34,743 nucleotides of DNA from an uncultured bacterium (GTDB lineage Bacteria; Pseudomonadota; Gammaproteobacteria; Burkholderiales; Burkholderiaceae_E): the NCBI GenBank assembly GCA_903934795.1, contig CAIZPE010000090.1, positions 1-34,743 on the forward strand, written 5' to 3'. Below the pieces are notes generated by a model, which did not search any database, was not told the DNA's origin, and worked only from the letters and a program-made list of their open reading frames with translations. Shown here piece by piece: positions 34,310 through 34,743 of this stretch; within the stretch, counting starts at the first letter, position 1, and the number at the start of each line of letters is the position of its first letter. A program made the translations under genes and the position numbers.

Positions 34310-34743
34310 ATGACCCAGATCATCAATACCAATGTCCTCTCCCTGAATGCGCAGCGCAACCTCGCCGGTAACGCTGCAAGCCTTGCCACCTCGATCAACC
34401 GCCTGTCCACCGGCATGCGGGTGAACAGCGCCAAGGACGACGCCGCCGGCCTGGCGATCTCCGAGCGCATGAGCGCCCAGTCACGCGGCATGGAGATCGC
34501 CCGGCGCAACGCCAACGATGCCGTCTCGCTCGCCCAGACCGCCGAGGGCGCACTGGGCAGCATCAACGGCATGCTGCAACGCATGCGTGAACTCGCCGTG
34601 CAGTCGGCCAACGCCACCAACAGCACCACCGACCGCACCGCCCTGCAAAACGAGTTCAACCAGCTGCAGACCGAGATCACCCGAACCGCCAACACCACCC
34701 GGTTCAACGGCAATCTCATCCTCACCCAGACCACCAGCTTCGA
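34310..34743 (+). CDS. fliC: Flagellin FliC (3' end cut by window)
   Basis: The first 144 codons of flagellin. The conserved D0/D1 start is complete: [17 protein letters not shown], then [27 protein letters not shown] and [30 protein letters not shown]. The TRFNGN motif near the end is the usual transition towards the variable middle domain, which lies outside the window. GGAG precedes the ATG, and a consensus sigma-28 promoter drives it. It is transcribed away from flhDC. Confidence 0.97.
   Translation, partial: MTQIINTNVLSLNAQRNLAGNAASLATSINRLSTGMRVNSAKDDAAGLAISERMSAQSRGMEIARRNANDAVSLAQTAEGALGSINGMLQRMRELAVQSANATNSTTDRTALQNEFNQLQTEITRTANTTRFNGNLILTQTTSF

Noticed and set aside
1-34743. CRISPR arrays, tRNA/rRNA genes, insertion sequences or prophage genes
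   Set aside because: No regularly spaced repeats, RNA gene hallmarks, transposase or integrase motifs were seen on either strand by eye.

Overview
The window is a GC-rich, gene-dense chromosomal segment whose gene content points to a motile betaproteobacterium, most likely of the order Burkholderiales. The reasons are the divergent hrpA/argA pair, a flhDC master regulator next to motAB, the run flhB-flhA-flhF-flhG-fliA, and flgA divergent from flgB with flgMN behind flgA. This assignment rests on gene order and protein character; no database search was run.

Left part (1-11745), housekeeping and accessory genes. A cut polysaccharide deacetylase lies behind a secreted YVTN beta-propeller protein (both -). 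Then come an AEC-family permease (+), the RNA helicase HrpA (-) and the N-acetylglutamate synthase ArgA (+). HrpA and ArgA start only 20 bp apart around a palindromic -10-like box. A minus-strand overlapping cluster follows: a membrane CHASE-GGDEF diguanylate cyclase and two paralogous type IV pilin-like proteins. The second pilin gene carries an 11-base G tract exactly at its prepilin cleavage site. The Fe(II)-trafficking protein YggX (+) and ribose-5-phosphate isomerase RpiA (-) close this part.

Centre (11785-23911), flagellar rod, hook and junction genes. flgBCDEFGHIJKL form one long minus-strand operon. flgA, flgM and flgN run the other way. The flgA/flgB intergenic region holds a FlhDC-box-like inverted repeat, and flgM has its own sigma-28 promoter.

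Right part (23966-34743), export gate, regulators, motor and filament. On the minus strand, in transcription order, are flhD-flhC, a rho-independent terminator, a sigma-28 promoter with motA-motB, a second FlhDC-box-like repeat, and flhB-flhA-flhF-flhG-fliA followed by a small soluble MCP-tip-like protein. fliC begins on the plus strand behind a consensus sigma-28 promoter and runs off the end. The chemotaxis genes that many Burkholderiales carry between motB and flhB are absent.

The DNA supports a three-tier cascade. FlhDC activates flgB, probably flgA, and flhB. FliA, held by FlgM until the hook is finished, then drives flgM, motAB and fliC. The least ordinary features are the G11 tract in the pilin gene, pilins lacking Glu5, an FlhG-like protein without a Walker A lysine, the orphan MCP-tip protein after fliA, and a leader with two mutually exclusive hairpins before fliC.
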